Assembly: GCF_040513375.1 (NCBI RefSeq)
Contig: NZ_JBEVTG010000002.1
Span: 248,001 to 312,000 of the forward strand
Length of the DNA: 64,000 nt
Direction: 5' to 3'
Origin: Flagellimonas_B algarum
GTDB taxonomy: Bacteria > Bacteroidota > Bacteroidia > Flavobacteriales > Flavobacteriaceae
Part shown: positions 17,255-26,631 of the stretch, one piece after another
Layout of the letters: every line of letters starts with the position of its first letter
Position numbering within the stretch: the first letter of the stretch is position 1
Notes under the pieces: model-generated
What the model saw: the letters and a program-made list of their open reading frames with translations, nothing else
Database searches by the model: none
What the model was told of the DNA's origin: nothing
Made by a program: the position numbers and the translations under genes

Positions 17255-17418
17255 TATCCGAATTGGATGCTCATGGCAGGGCCATGGAGCATTAAAAGGA
17301 CGAACATGGTGGCCAAGGCACAGACAATGCTTGAGAATATAGATATTACTAGGCCTTTCGACCAAAGCGAATAGGGCCCGATGGCGCTATTTTCGATAAT
17401 TTCATGTAATACATCCAT
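17251..17418 (-). CDS. Small membrane protein, 55 residues
   Basis: An ATG frame on the minus strand begins MDVLHEIIENSAIGPYSLWS and continues with a hydrophobic segment of about 27 residues (SIFSSIVCALATMFVLLMLH), ending IQFGY. It overlaps the M14 gene stop by 4 bases, tail to tail. It fills the otherwise empty part of a 330-base gap. One strong membrane helix with a short charged N-terminus is typical of small single-pass membrane proteins. I recognise no family; confidence rests on composition and position only. Confidence 0.5.
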   Translation of the reverse strand: MDVLHEIIENSAIGPYSLWSKGLVISIFSSIVCALATMFVLLMLHGPAMSIQFGY

Positions 17419-17584
17419 AACAGTTCTTTTTTGAGTTCACTTGTATCGTTAGTTTTCGGATGTTGATCGTTGTTTCACATATAAAACAAATACTGGGCCA
17501 AAAACCCTACTATCATTGGGGTATTCGGTCGAAAGTAGTGCTTCACCGATGAATTTAGTACCTTGGTCTAAGAAAACAACTCCC

Positions 17585-18205
17585 ATGAAACACCTTTTCC
17601 AAATTTTCACCCTTTGCTTGCTCTTCCAATCAGGATTGGCCCAAAACGCATCCCAGATCGAATTGTTCAACGGACAGGATTTAACGGGTTGGATCACCCA
17701 TGGCACCGAAAAATGGTATGTTGAAAACGGGGAATTGATTTGCGAAAGCGGCCCCGACGCCGCTTACGGTTATCTTTCAACCGCGGCCGATTATGACGAC
17801 TTCGAGCTTAGTGTAGCGTTTAAACAAGAAGCGGATGGCAATAGCGGGGTATTCTTCCGTTCAACATTCGAAGGCACCAAGGTGACCGGATGGCAAGTGG
17901 AGGTAGCTCCTCCCGGTAAACATAGCGGGGGTGTATATGAATCCTATGGCCGTGGCTGGCTGATCAAGCCCGAGGCCGATAAAGAGCGCGCCTTGAAAAT
18001 GGGGGAGTGGAACACCTTAAAGATCAGAGTGGTCGGCAAACAAGTGCAAACCTGGTTGAACGGTCAGGAAATGATTTATTTGGAAGATGAAAAAATCGCC
18101 CGAGGTAAAGGGGCCATAGCGCTGCAGATACACGATGGTGGGGGCATCAAGGTTCGATGGAAGAACATTGTGTTAACCCCCATTCAGGCCACGACACCAG
18201 AATAA
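17585..18205 (+). CDS. DUF1080 (3-keto-disaccharide hydrolase-like) secreted protein
   Basis: A 206-residue protein with signal peptide (1-19, ending LAQ) and one DUF1080 / 3-keto-disaccharide hydrolase (PF06439) jelly-roll: LFNGQDLTGW at the start, NSGVFFRS, GEWNTLKIRVVG and TWLNGQE. The family is common in Bacteroidota and Planctomycetes and relates to concanavalin-like glucanase folds. The ATG at 17585 is chosen because the longer frame from 17516 has no signal peptide. It converges with another DUF1080 gene 3 bases away. Confidence 0.85.
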   Translation: MKHLFQIFTLCLLFQSGLAQNASQIELFNGQDLTGWITHGTEKWYVENGELICESGPDAAYGYLSTAADYDDFELSVAFKQEADGNSGVFFRSTFEGTKVTGWQVEVAPPGKHSGGVYESYGRGWLIKPEADKERALKMGEWNTLKIRVVGKQVQTWLNGQEMIYLEDEKIARGKGAIALQIHDGGGIKVRWKNIVLTPIQATTPE

Positions 18206-18208
18206 TGC

Positions 18209-19132
18209 CTATTCCATAGGAGTCACCTCAAAAGCGCGGAACTCGACAGGTCCGTGATCTCCTTGGATCATGAATGGTCCGGGTTCGCCTTCCTTGCTAT
18301 CCAATGCACCTCCTGTGATACCGGGTATCGTCTGATTACTGATTATCGTTATCCCATTGGCTACAATGGTTACGCGGCTTCCGATTAATGTAATGTCATA
18401 GCTTTGCCATTCGCCAGCGGCTTTGGCGGCATTCTCATTGGGCTCTAAAAAACCATAAATCCCCCCAAAATAGATATCCATGGGATCCAATCCGAAATTG
18501 TCGGCGATTTGGACTTCATAACGCCCTCTTAGGTAAACGCCGCTGTTGCTGCCTTCCGGATACCGAAACTCGATGTGTGCTTTGAAGTCGGTAAATTTTC
18601 GATCGCTGATCAGGTTGGCGCCCCCTTTTGCGTTTCGTAAGACCCCTCCGTTGACCGACCATTCGTTCTTATCTGAATCCAAGTGCCATCCCTCGAGATC
18701 TTTCCCGTTGAACAATGCGATGGATTCACCCCATTTCGGATCGCTGGTATGGGGCAACTTCGGCGCCCGCACCCCTTTCCAGGTAATAATACTGCCGTCG
18801 GTGTAGACCAATGTCCCCGACAAGGTGTCGTTTTGCAAGCTGCCATGGAATGCCATATCGCTACCTTCAGGTTCCCATTGCCTGGGGATGGTAAAACTGA
18901 ACCGATCACCGAATGTATGGATCTGGGCGATTGGCCGCGCACTTCCAAAAGCGAATACGAACCGACCGGTCAAGGTATTAAATCCCGAATGGCGTACTTC
19001 GAGCCATGAGGGGGCGGTCTTGCCCATGAATTCGATTTCCAAATCCCATCGGCCTTCCAACTCGTGTTGTTTTTGGGCGATGCCTTGGGTCAAAACCAAT
19101 AAGAGGGCCAATACGGAAAAAAGGGTGCGCAT
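18209..19132 (-). CDS. DUF1080-domain secreted protein, two-domain form
   Basis: A 307-residue protein with signal peptide (1-19). Residues about 22-125 are a lipocalin-like beta domain (GRWDLEIEFMG, GSLQNDTLSGTLVY). Residues about 140-305 are a DUF1080 jelly-roll with ALFNGKDLEGW, NSGVYLRGRYEVQI and GEWQSYDITLIG. It is probably a periplasmic sugar-binding or 3-keto-glycoside-cleaving protein. It is tail-to-tail with the DUF1080 gene at 17585; their domains are clearly related but the architecture differs. Confidence 0.85.
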   Translation of the reverse strand: MRTLFSVLALLLVLTQGIAQKQHELEGRWDLEIEFMGKTAPSWLEVRHSGFNTLTGRFVFAFGSARPIAQIHTFGDRFSFTIPRQWEPEGSDMAFHGSLQNDTLSGTLVYTDGSIITWKGVRAPKLPHTSDPKWGESIALFNGKDLEGWHLDSDKNEWSVNGGVLRNAKGGANLISDRKFTDFKAHIEFRYPEGSNSGVYLRGRYEVQIADNFGLDPMDIYFGGIYGFLEPNENAAKAAGEWQSYDITLIGSRVTIVANGITIISNQTIPGITGGALDSKEGEPGPFMIQGDHGPVEFRAFEVTPME

Positions 19133-19185
19133 AACTTCAAGGAATTTAAGCCTTGAAGATAACCAATCTTTAGAAAAACTTGGGC

Positions 19186-20289
19186 TTATTCACAGCCTCC
19201 TGTAAAACCATCGGCATTGAACTCGGTCTGCACGGCTCCTTGCCGGACCCCATCGGTCAATTGGATGACCAGGTTGTTCTCACCACTGCCATCCCTTTTA
19301 GGGCTGCAATATTCGAATAAATAGAAGCTATTCGCCTGTTCGCTGACCCGCGCGGAAATCTGGTTGAAGGTCGTTTCCAACTCCGCGGCATTACTGGCTA
19401 CCACACTGGAGGTCTTTCCGATTCCATCCAAGATCTGGGTATCGATCTCTGCACCTAATCCAATGGTAAAGAAGGAAATATTCGGATTCGCATTGTTAAC
19501 CGCGTTCAACGCACTTTCCTCCGTATAACGGGAAGCCTGGTCCGTTCCATCTGTGAAAAGAACAACCGAAGCGGCCACGATGGGCGATCCCTGAATGCTG
19601 TTCGCCTCATCGATCAATCCATTGGCGATATCGGCAGATTTGATTACAGCGCCGTACAAGTCGGTCGAGGGGTCATTGCTGATATCGGCGGTTATACCGT
19701 CAATAGCTGTGGTCAACTCCGTAATCGAGGAAGTCAATGGGTTCAAAAGATGCAGTTCATCTTCACCATCGAACCAGTAAATGGCCATTTTGAATGATTC
19801 GGTTTCCGGAACCGGCATGACATTGTTGACGAAGCTGGCCGAAGCCGTCTTCAGCTCATCCAAACTACCTTCCAACACCGAATTACTCAAATCAAGCACC
19901 AATAAGGTATTGCTGCTGAACACTTGGGAATTGGGCGAAATCCGCGCCAGTGATTCCGAAGCCGATATGGTGTTGAAACAGTCGTCGTTACGACCTTGCT
20001 CGTAAATCGTGAATTGATTGGCGGTCAAGCCCGAAATCGGATTGCCCAGGTTATCGGACACTTTGAACAAAACAGAGACCTTACCTGGTAAGGTGGTAAA
20101 TTGATCTTGGATGGATAGAAGCAATTCGTTTTCCCCGAATTCCAAGCAAGAGTCGGGTTCTTCCCCTTGGCCCAATTCACCCTGGTTCAAATTGAAGTTG
20201 ACATCGTCATCGGCATTGCCACACGACTGCAACAACAAGAAAAAAATAAATAAATAGGAAAGTGATTTGATTGATGATTTCATTTTCAT
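19186..20289 (-). CDS. von Willebrand factor A-domain lipoprotein
   Basis: A 367-residue protein that starts MKMKSS and has a lipoprotein signal with lipobox LLQSC. After an Asp/Glu-rich linker and a short beta domain comes a vWA domain: LVLDLSNSV carries the DxSxS MIDAS motif, and VVLFTDGTD supplies the last MIDAS Asp region. It ends with a beta-strand tail including a C-terminal Cys. vWA lipoproteins usually mediate protein-protein contacts at the envelope. The frame runs upstream to 20643 but only the ATG at 20289 gives a signal peptide. Confidence 0.8.
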   Translation of the reverse strand: MKMKSSIKSLSYLFIFFLLLQSCGNADDDVNFNLNQGELGQGEEPDSCLEFGENELLLSIQDQFTTLPGKVSVLFKVSDNLGNPISGLTANQFTIYEQGRNDDCFNTISASESLARISPNSQVFSSNTLLVLDLSNSVLEGSLDELKTASASFVNNVMPVPETESFKMAIYWFDGEDELHLLNPLTSSITELTTAIDGITADISNDPSTDLYGAVIKSADIANGLIDEANSIQGSPIVAASVVLFTDGTDQASRYTEESALNAVNNANPNISFFTIGLGAEIDTQILDGIGKTSSVVASNAAELETTFNQISARVSEQANSFYLFEYCSPKRDGSGENNLVIQLTDGVRQGAVQTEFNADGFTGGCE

Positions 20290-20380
20290 GTTTTTCAGGT
20301 TCTTCAAATCTGAAACGCAAAAATTGCGCCAATAGTGTACCTCAATGATTTTTTGTAGCTTTTCGAAAGCAAAAAAAACC

Positions 20381-21319
20381 ATGCAGCAGCGACTTTTAAC
20401 ATTCTTGCTTATGACCTTAGCTGTCCAAGCCCTACACACCCAGCAATCGAGCATTGCCGAACGCCTGGGATATCCGAAGGACACCAAACTGTTGATCATC
20501 CATGCCGATGATCTGGGCGTGGCCCATTCTGAAAATAGGGCCAGCCTTAAGGCCTTGGAGCAGGGGAGTGTCAATTCAGGAAGTGTTATGGTCCCTTGCC
20601 CATGGTTCCTTGAAATCGCCGCATACGCCAAGACCCACACCACACACGATATCGGAGTTCATCTCACCCTAACCAGTGAATGGAAGCAATACAAATGGGG
20701 ACCTGTGTTACAGCATGAAAACACCCAAAGCCTCACCGATGCAAACGGACATTTTCCGGATAACGTAGCTGACGTCGTTACGAATGCCGAAGTGATGGTG
20801 CTCAAAAAAGAACTCGAGGCCCAGGTTCGTTTGGCCTTGGATGCCGGAATCGATGTGACCCACTTGGATGCCCATATGGGAGCCGTTATGGCAACTCCTG
20901 AATTCCTAAAGGCCTATATCGAAGTGGGCAAAGCACACCAATTACCCGTATTGCTCGTAGAAGCCATCGCAGGGCTACAAGACCCCAGTGTCCGAACACT
21001 ACTCGATGCCCAAGACGTTCTGGTCGATTCGGTGTATTCGGCTTCTCCCGAGGATTATGCTCAGGGAATGGCCTCCTATTACGAACAAGTGCTAACCAAC
21101 CTTGGGCCCGGCTTGAATTGCATCTTGATCCATACGGCCTACGATGACGCTGAGATGCAGGCCGTCACGATCGATCATCCGAATTGGGGCGCGGCCTGGC
21201 GCCAAGCCGATTTTGACTTTTTCACTAGCGAACGCTGCCGGGAGTTGCTCCAGGAGCAGCAGATCCAATTAGTCACCTGGCGTGAAATACGGGATGAGAT
21301 CACTAGGGGAGGACATTAA
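20381..21319 (+). CDS. ChbG/YdjC-family deacetylase, secreted
   Basis: A 312-residue protein with N-terminal signal peptide (about 1-20) followed by a YdjC/ChbG polysaccharide-deacetylase-like barrel. HADDLG carries the metal-binding Asp pair and THLDAHMG the two metal His residues. Family members remove acetyl groups from chitooligosaccharides or similar sugars; a secreted form suggests an extracellular glycan substrate. The ATG at 20381 is chosen over an upstream one at 20345 because it begins the signal peptide. TAGCTTTT at 20356 is a weak -7-like box. Confidence 0.83.
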   Translation: MQQRLLTFLLMTLAVQALHTQQSSIAERLGYPKDTKLLIIHADDLGVAHSENRASLKALEQGSVNSGSVMVPCPWFLEIAAYAKTHTTHDIGVHLTLTSEWKQYKWGPVLQHENTQSLTDANGHFPDNVADVVTNAEVMVLKKELEAQVRLALDAGIDVTHLDAHMGAVMATPEFLKAYIEVGKAHQLPVLLVEAIAGLQDPSVRTLLDAQDVLVDSVYSASPEDYAQGMASYYEQVLTNLGPGLNCILIHTAYDDAEMQAVTIDHPNWGAAWRQADFDFFTSERCRELLQEQQIQLVTWREIRDEITRGGH

Positions 21320-21420
21320 ATATTTAAAGCTTTGTTAAAACACTTTTATTTCGGGTTAAAAAAAGCCAAGCTCCTTTAATTTTTGGTACCTTCAAGCAAG
21401 ACAACAGTAATCAAAAAACT

Positions 21421-21882
21421 ATGCCAACGTATCAACTACAGGTCAACGGAAATTCGAAAACCGTTGATGTCACTGCTGACACCCCATTATTGTGGGTATT
21501 GCGAGATCATCTCGATCTCGTCGGAACGAAATACGGCTGCGGTATCGGGCAATGTGGTGCCTGCACCGTACATGTTGACGGCACGGCCATGCGAAGCTGT
21601 TCCTTGACTTTGGAACAGGTTGATGGCAAGTCGATCACCACAATCGAAGGACTTTCCGAATTCGGTGAGCACCCCGTACAACAAGCGTGGAAGGAAATCG
21701 ACGTACCGCAATGTGGGTACTGTCAAGCGGGTCAGATCATGACCGCTTCCGCTTTTTTGGAAAGCAATCCGAACCCCAGCGAAACGGATATCAAAAACGC
21801 CATGCATGGCAATATCTGTCGCTGCGCCTCGTACAACCGAATCTACCGCGCTGTTGAAAAGGCTGCAGAGAACATGGGCTAA
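21421..21882 (+). CDS. Mo-hydroxylase small subunit, two [2Fe-2S] clusters (IorA/CoxS type)
   Basis: The 153-residue protein has the plant-type [2Fe-2S] ligands Cys40, Cys45, Cys48 and Cys60 and the helical-domain ligands Cys98, Cys101, Cys133 and Cys135 (CGYC and CRC). It passes electrons from the Mo centre of its partner encoded 12 bases downstream. No FAD (CoxM-type) subunit is present, so this is a two-subunit enzyme like isoquinoline 1-oxidoreductase or aldehyde dehydrogenases that use another electron acceptor. First gene of the long molybdenum operon to 31245. Confidence 0.92.
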   Translation: MPTYQLQVNGNSKTVDVTADTPLLWVLRDHLDLVGTKYGCGIGQCGACTVHVDGTAMRSCSLTLEQVDGKSITTIEGLSEFGEHPVQQAWKEIDVPQCGYCQAGQIMTASAFLESNPNPSETDIKNAMHGNICRCASYNRIYRAVEKAAENMG

Positions 21883-21894
21883 CCCACCAATACA

Positions 21895-24132
21895 ATGACA
21901 ATGGAAACAACAAAAAATACTTTTAGCAGGAGAGCCTTCATGCGCACTACGGGTTTGGCCGGTGGCGGAATGCTCATCGGTTTCAATCTCTTCCAGGCGT
22001 GTAAACCCAAAGTAAAACTGGAACCCCCGGTCGACCTTTCCCTCTTGGAATACAAGGACTTCAACGCGTTCATAAAAATTGCGGAAAACGGGGTGGTCAC
22101 GATATTTTCCCCTAATCCCGAAATCGGACAAGGGGTCAAGACCTCCATGCCGATGATCATTGCCGAGGAATTGGACGTAGCTTGGAAAAACGTGCATGTC
22201 GTTCAAGGGAAACTGGATACCCAAAACTTTGATCGTCAGGTCGCGGGAGGGAGTCAATCGCTCCGTCATGGTTGGGATGCCTTACGACAGACCGGTGCTA
22301 CGGCCAAACAGATGTTGGTCAATGCCGCTGCTGCCCGCTGGGGGGTCGATGCTTCCGAATGCAGTGTGAGCGAAGGAGTCATCACCAGTCCAAAAGGGGA
22401 GACCTTGGGGTATGGTGAAGTGGTGTCTGAAGCTGCCTTATTGGAAGTGCCCGAAGAGGTCGCCCTGAAAGCACCTAAAGACTATAAGATCATCGGAAAA
22501 GATGCACAGAACGTGGATATCGATGAGATCATTACCGGCAAACCCTTATACGGATTGGATTATAAATCCGAAGGCATGGTTTATGCCGCTGTAGTCCGCC
22601 CACCCGCATTCGGGCAAAAATTGGTGTCTTTCGATGCGGAAAAGGCGAAGACCATGTCTGGAGTACTCGATGTGCTTACCATTGGCGAAAAAGCCCGTAA
22701 ACTGATCGAAGCCCAGCCCAACATGGCCGGAATCCTTTCTTCAAGTGACAAGGTGGTGGTCATCGCAGAATCGACTTGGCAGGCCTTCAAGGCCAAGGAA
22801 GCCATCGAAGCGGTTTGGGAAGATGCGGAACAAATGGAAAGCACCGAAGACCTAGATGCTTCCTTACATGCCCTTTTGGATGGTTCCGAATTCAACACCA
22901 TGCGGGAAGACGGGGATGTTGACAAAGCCTTTGCTGAGGCCGATGAGGTTCTTGAAAGAACCTACGAAGCGCCCTTCCTACCACACAACTGTATGGAGCC
23001 CATGAATTTCTATGCGGATATCACCGATGAAAAGGTCCATTTGGTTGGACCCATACAAACCCCGGCTTGGAAAGCTGGAGCCGTCTCGGCCATGCTAGAC
23101 CGTGCCCCGGAGGAAATCGAACTTGAAATGACCCGGATGGGTGGTGGATTCGGACGACGCTTATACGGGGATTTCGTTTTGGAAGCCGCCGAAATAGCCA
23201 ATAGCATCCGCAAACCTGTCAAGGTAGTCTATACCCGTGAAGATGATATGAATGACGGTATCTATCGTATGGCATTGAAATACCGCATCAAAGCATCCGT
23301 CAAGGATGGGAAGCTCACAGGCTACCACCTTAAGGAGGCAGCGGTCAATTCGAACATGTACGGCTTGATCCCTAATTTCTTTCCGGCAGGTGCTGTGGCC
23401 AACTACAAAGTCGATGTGGCCAGCCACAATAGTGCCATTACCACAGGCGCATGGCGGGCACCGTATACGAATTTTCTAGCTTGCGCTGAACAGAGCTTCT
23501 TTGACGAATTGGCCGAGATGATGGATATGGACAAGATCCAGATGCGGATCGACTTGTTGAAACAAGTAGACGCCGCTGCCGATGACCGCATCCAATACTC
23601 GCCCGAGCGCATGATCAAAGTCATTGAGACTGCAGTCGAAAAATCAGGTTGGGGCAATTCACCAAGTAATGTGTACCAAGGTTTTGTCAACTACTATTGC
23701 CATAATACCCATGTGGCCGAAGTCGCTGATGTGGTCATCGAAAACGGGGCCCCTGTTGTTAAAAAAGTGACCTGCGTGGTCGATTGTGGTATCGTTGTAA
23801 ACCCACTGGGCGCCCTGAACCAGATTGAAGGTGGGGTAGTCGATGGTATCGGACACGCCATGTATGGGGATTTTGGATTTGCCAATGGAAAACCCCTTGC
23901 CCAAAATTTCGACCGGTATCGGTTGATTAGAATGAAAGAGGCACCGACGGTCGAAACACACTTCATCCAAAATGAAATCGCACCGACCGGCCTTGGTGAA
24001 CCGACTTTACCCCCTGCAGGAGGGGCGATTGCGAATGCCTACAAAGCCGCAACCGGAAACCGCCTGTACAATCAACCGTTTAGCAAGACGCCTGAATTGC
24101 TGCGTCCGAAAAAACAGGAAATTATTGGATAG
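21895..24132 (+). CDS. Mo-hydroxylase large (molybdopterin) subunit, Tat-exported
   Basis: A 745-residue xanthine-dehydrogenase-family subunit. SRRAFMRTTGLAGG near residues 11-24 is a Tat-like signal, so the assembled enzyme is probably periplasmic. Molybdopterin-binding segments include MTRMGGGFGRR and TTGAWRAPYTN, and TGLGEPTLPPAGGAI holds the catalytic Glu. Closest type is IorB/aldehyde dehydrogenase, where two half domains are fused. The physiological substrate cannot be read. The downstream genes supply and load its cofactor. Confidence 0.9.
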   Translation: MTMETTKNTFSRRAFMRTTGLAGGGMLIGFNLFQACKPKVKLEPPVDLSLLEYKDFNAFIKIAENGVVTIFSPNPEIGQGVKTSMPMIIAEELDVAWKNVHVVQGKLDTQNFDRQVAGGSQSLRHGWDALRQTGATAKQMLVNAAAARWGVDASECSVSEGVITSPKGETLGYGEVVSEAALLEVPEEVALKAPKDYKIIGKDAQNVDIDEIITGKPLYGLDYKSEGMVYAAVVRPPAFGQKLVSFDAEKAKTMSGVLDVLTIGEKARKLIEAQPNMAGILSSSDKVVVIAESTWQAFKAKEAIEAVWEDAEQMESTEDLDASLHALLDGSEFNTMREDGDVDKAFAEADEVLERTYEAPFLPHNCMEPMNFYADITDEKVHLVGPIQTPAWKAGAVSAMLDRAPEEIELEMTRMGGGFGRRLYGDFVLEAAEIANSIRKPVKVVYTREDDMNDGIYRMALKYRIKASVKDGKLTGYHLKEAAVNSNMYGLIPNFFPAGAVANYKVDVASHNSAITTGAWRAPYTNFLACAEQSFFDELAEMMDMDKIQMRIDLLKQVDAAADDRIQYSPERMIKVIETAVEKSGWGNSPSNVYQGFVNYYCHNTHVAEVADVVIENGAPVVKKVTCVVDCGIVVNPLGALNQIEGGVVDGIGHAMYGDFGFANGKPLAQNFDRYRLIRMKEAPTVETHFIQNEIAPTGLGEPTLPPAGGAIANAYKAATGNRLYNQPFSKTPELLRPKKQEIIG

Positions 24133-24139
24133 ATCATTT

Positions 24140-24394
24140 ATGAATGTATTGTTGTTCGGGGTTACCAAAGATATCATTGGTAGCCCCTCACTTTCTATAC
24201 CTACTGCCGGTTTCAACGGCAGGGGCGTCCCTAAGAACGTCGGGGAACTACGCCGACATTTGTATAACTCATACCCCGGGTTGGAAGCGCTTTCTTCTTT
24301 GGCCATTGCGGTCAATAATTCCTATGCGGATGATGGCACCACCATCAACAGCTATGATGAAATCGCCTTGATCCCACCGGTAAGCGGAGGCTGA
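24140..24394 (+). CDS. moaD: Molybdopterin synthase sulfur carrier MoaD
   Basis: An 84-residue ubiquitin-fold protein starting MNVLLFG and ending IPPVSGG. The terminal Gly-Gly is adenylated and thiocarboxylated by a MoeB-type enzyme, here encoded at 26628, and then donates sulfur with MoaE to make molybdopterin. The real start is the ATG at 24140; the open frame extends back into the previous gene. It lies 7 bases after the large subunit. No moaE is in the window. Confidence 0.88.
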   Translation: MNVLLFGVTKDIIGSPSLSIPTAGFNGRGVPKNVGELRRHLYNSYPGLEALSSLAIAVNNSYADDGTTINSYDEIALIPPVSGG

Positions 24395-24397
24395 ATT

Positions 24398-25033
24398 ATG
24401 GAGCGCTATTTACAAGAGAGTTATTATCTCGACTACAACGCAACGACAATTAAGGCCTTGACCGCACCTTTCCTTATGATTGAAAAGCCGGTTGATCGTG
24501 CGAAGGCCATCTATCTGGCCATTAGGGATGGCTGGCGTTACAATCCTTACCAAATCAGTATGAATACCGAAAACTATCGGGCCAGCGTCATTTCAGGAAA
24601 GTCGGAAGGACATTGTGTCGACAAAGCGATACTCCTGACGGCTTGCTTACGGGGGCTGGGCATTCCTGCTAGACTGCGTCTTGCCAAGGTGACCAATCAC
24701 ATCGCCGTAGACCGACTGACAGAGCGTTTCGGTTCGAACGTCTTAACGCCACATGGCATGGTCGATGTCCACCTGGAAGGCAAATGGGTCAAAGCCACCC
24801 CCGCCTTTAACAAAGCCCTTTGCGAGCGATGCCAAGTGGCCCCATTGGAATTTGATGGAAAGAACGATTCGATGTTCCAGGAATTCAATCAAGAAGGAAG
24901 ACAATTCATGGAGTACCTGGAAGATTATGGCGCTTTCGAAGATGTACCTTTGGAATTCATGATGGGCAACCTGCGGGAAAACTATCCTGATGTTTTTGAT
25001 GAAAACAATGGAATTGTTGAATATCGGTTTTAA
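24398..25033 (+). CDS. Transglutaminase-like cysteine protease-fold protein in the molybdenum operon
   Basis: A 211-residue protein with a transglutaminase core: GHCVDKA (nucleophile Cys, about residue 73), a HGMVDVHL segment supplying the His, and KWVKATPAFN where the third catalytic position would fall (Asn rather than a clear Asp). A CERC motif follows. It has no signal peptide, so it is cytoplasmic. It starts 3 bases after moaD and precedes moaA, so it is co-transcribed with molybdenum-cofactor genes; no known step of the pathway needs a transglutaminase fold. Its role there is unknown. Confidence 0.75.
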   Translation: MERYLQESYYLDYNATTIKALTAPFLMIEKPVDRAKAIYLAIRDGWRYNPYQISMNTENYRASVISGKSEGHCVDKAILLTACLRGLGIPARLRLAKVTNHIAVDRLTERFGSNVLTPHGMVDVHLEGKWVKATPAFNKALCERCQVAPLEFDGKNDSMFQEFNQEGRQFMEYLEDYGAFEDVPLEFMMGNLRENYPDVFDENNGIVEYRF

Positions 25034-25042
25034 ATTAGTGGG

Positions 25043-26029
25043 ATGTTGATCGATAATCACGGAAGGGAAATCAATTATCTGCGCTTGGCGGTGACCGATC
25101 GCTGTAACCTCCGTTGCAATTATTGCATGCCGGCTGAAGGTATTGATTTCGCCAAAAAGGACACCCTTTTGACCACCGCTGAATTGAAGCGTGTCGCCAA
25201 GGTCATGGTCGGTCTCGGAATCGATAAGATCCGATTGACCGGAGGTGAACCCTTTGTGCGCAAGGATATTATGGAATTGCTTCGGTTTCTAGCTACACTT
25301 GATGGCCTTCAGGATATTTCGGTAACGACCAACGCCACCTTGATCGGACCCCATATCGATGAATTGGAAAAGCTGGGCATTCGAAACATTAATGTTAGTT
25401 TGGATGCGATACATAGGGATACATTCAAAAAGATTACACGCCGAGACACCTATGAAACCGTCGTTGGCAATGTGAACCGACTCATCGCCAGGAATTTTAA
25501 CGTCCGGATCAATTGCATTGTTTTGGAAGGTCAGAACGAGCAGGAAATCATACCCCTGATCGAAACTTTTAAAGCGCAGCATGTTGCGGTCAGATTCCTG
25601 GAAGAAATGCCCTTTAACGGAGGGTCTAAATCCTTTGGGAAAATCCATTGGGACCATAAACGCATTTTTGCGTATATCCAAGAACATTATCCGGATATCC
25701 AAAAGCTCCCCGCTCCGAAAACCTCGACATCAGTAAATTATCGCATCTCCGGACATATGGGCAGTTTTGGCATCATTCCTTCCTTTAGCCGTACGTTTTG
25801 TGGTAGCTGTAATCGCCTGCGCATCACAGCCACCGGAGATGTAATCAGTTGCCTATATGGGAAACCCAAAACCAATGTACGTGAACTGCTTCGGGAAAAC
25901 AGCGGCGACAATGCCTTCGAAGCTGCCATATTGGACGTCATCGGTACCAGGGCGAAAACCGGCTTCGAGGCGCAAAGCCAGCATGCGGAATCGGTCTTCG
26001 ATAGCAGCATGACATCGATTGGGGGATAA
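25043..26029 (+). CDS. moaA: GTP 3',8-cyclase MoaA
   Basis: A 328-residue radical SAM enzyme. The SAM cluster motif is C21-x3-C25-x2-C28 (CNLRCNYC), followed by LTGGEPF. The C-terminal second 4Fe-4S cluster is marked by CGSCNRLR and a later VISC, and the C-terminus ends in GG, which in MoaA activates catalysis. It converts GTP to the 3',8-cyclo intermediate, the first step of molybdopterin synthesis. The partner MoaC is not encoded in this window. Confidence 0.95.
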   Translation: MLIDNHGREINYLRLAVTDRCNLRCNYCMPAEGIDFAKKDTLLTTAELKRVAKVMVGLGIDKIRLTGGEPFVRKDIMELLRFLATLDGLQDISVTTNATLIGPHIDELEKLGIRNINVSLDAIHRDTFKKITRRDTYETVVGNVNRLIARNFNVRINCIVLEGQNEQEIIPLIETFKAQHVAVRFLEEMPFNGGSKSFGKIHWDHKRIFAYIQEHYPDIQKLPAPKTSTSVNYRISGHMGSFGIIPSFSRTFCGSCNRLRITATGDVISCLYGKPKTNVRELLRENSGDNAFEAAILDVIGTRAKTGFEAQSQHAESVFDSSMTSIGG

Positions 26030-26040
26030 GCGGGACTACT

Positions 26041-26631
26041 ATGGGACACACAGCTGAATTATTTAGTTTGATCCTGGCCGGCGGCCGGAGCTCCCGAATG
26101 GGCACCGATAAAGGGCGGATTAGGTACCATGGCAAGCCCCAGCGTCAAATCCTTTTCCATCTTGCCAGTGAATTCACCGCTAAGGTTTGGTATAGCGTTC
26201 GTGAAGAACAACGGCATGAATTTGATGAAAGCGCCCCATTGATCATCGATACGAACCGATACAAAGGCCCGTTCAACGGAATTTTGAGCGCGCATTTAGC
26301 ACATCCTGAAGTCGCCTGGCTGGTGATGGCCTGCGATCTTCCATTCCTAGACAAGGATGCATTGGATAAACTAATCGCCCATCGAAAAAGAGCTAGCTCA
26401 GCTACGGCTTACGCAAGTAAAGCATCCGGTTTGCCCGAACCTTTGATTTCCATTTGGGAGCCCAGTACCCTCCGAAAAGCCATGGTCCAATTGGCTAGTG
26501 GGTCGAATTTGGGGCCTCGCAGCTTCCTGATACAAGAAAACGCCTATTTGGTGTATCCTGATAGTGACAAGATACTGTACAATGCCAACACGCCAAAAGA
26601 TTATGCTTTGGCCAAATCCCTACTTTCATGA
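26041..26631 (+). CDS. mobA: Molybdenum cofactor guanylyltransferase (MobA-like)
   Basis: The 196-residue protein begins with the nucleotidyltransferase motif LILAGGRSSRMGTDKG and has MACDLPFL for metal binding and PLISIWEP typical of MobA. It would add GMP to Mo-molybdopterin. The enzyme at 21895 is of a family that usually uses the MPT or MCD form, so MobA may serve other molybdoenzymes, or its nucleotide preference may differ. It overlaps the MoeB-like gene by 4 bases. Confidence 0.85.
   Translation: MGHTAELFSLILAGGRSSRMGTDKGRIRYHGKPQRQILFHLASEFTAKVWYSVREEQRHEFDESAPLIIDTNRYKGPFNGILSAHLAHPEVAWLVMACDLPFLDKDALDKLIAHRKRASSATAYASKASGLPEPLISIWEPSTLRKAMVQLASGSNLGPRSFLIQENAYLVYPDSDKILYNANTPKDYALAKSLLS

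Noticed and set aside
20290..20643. N-terminal extension of the vWA lipoprotein frame.
   Set aside because: It would bury the lipoprotein signal and overlaps the divergent deacetylase gene.
21487..22269. A 260-residue minus-strand frame across the Mo hydroxylase genes.
   Set aside because: It is antisense to two clearly identified genes and its composition is that of a shadow frame.
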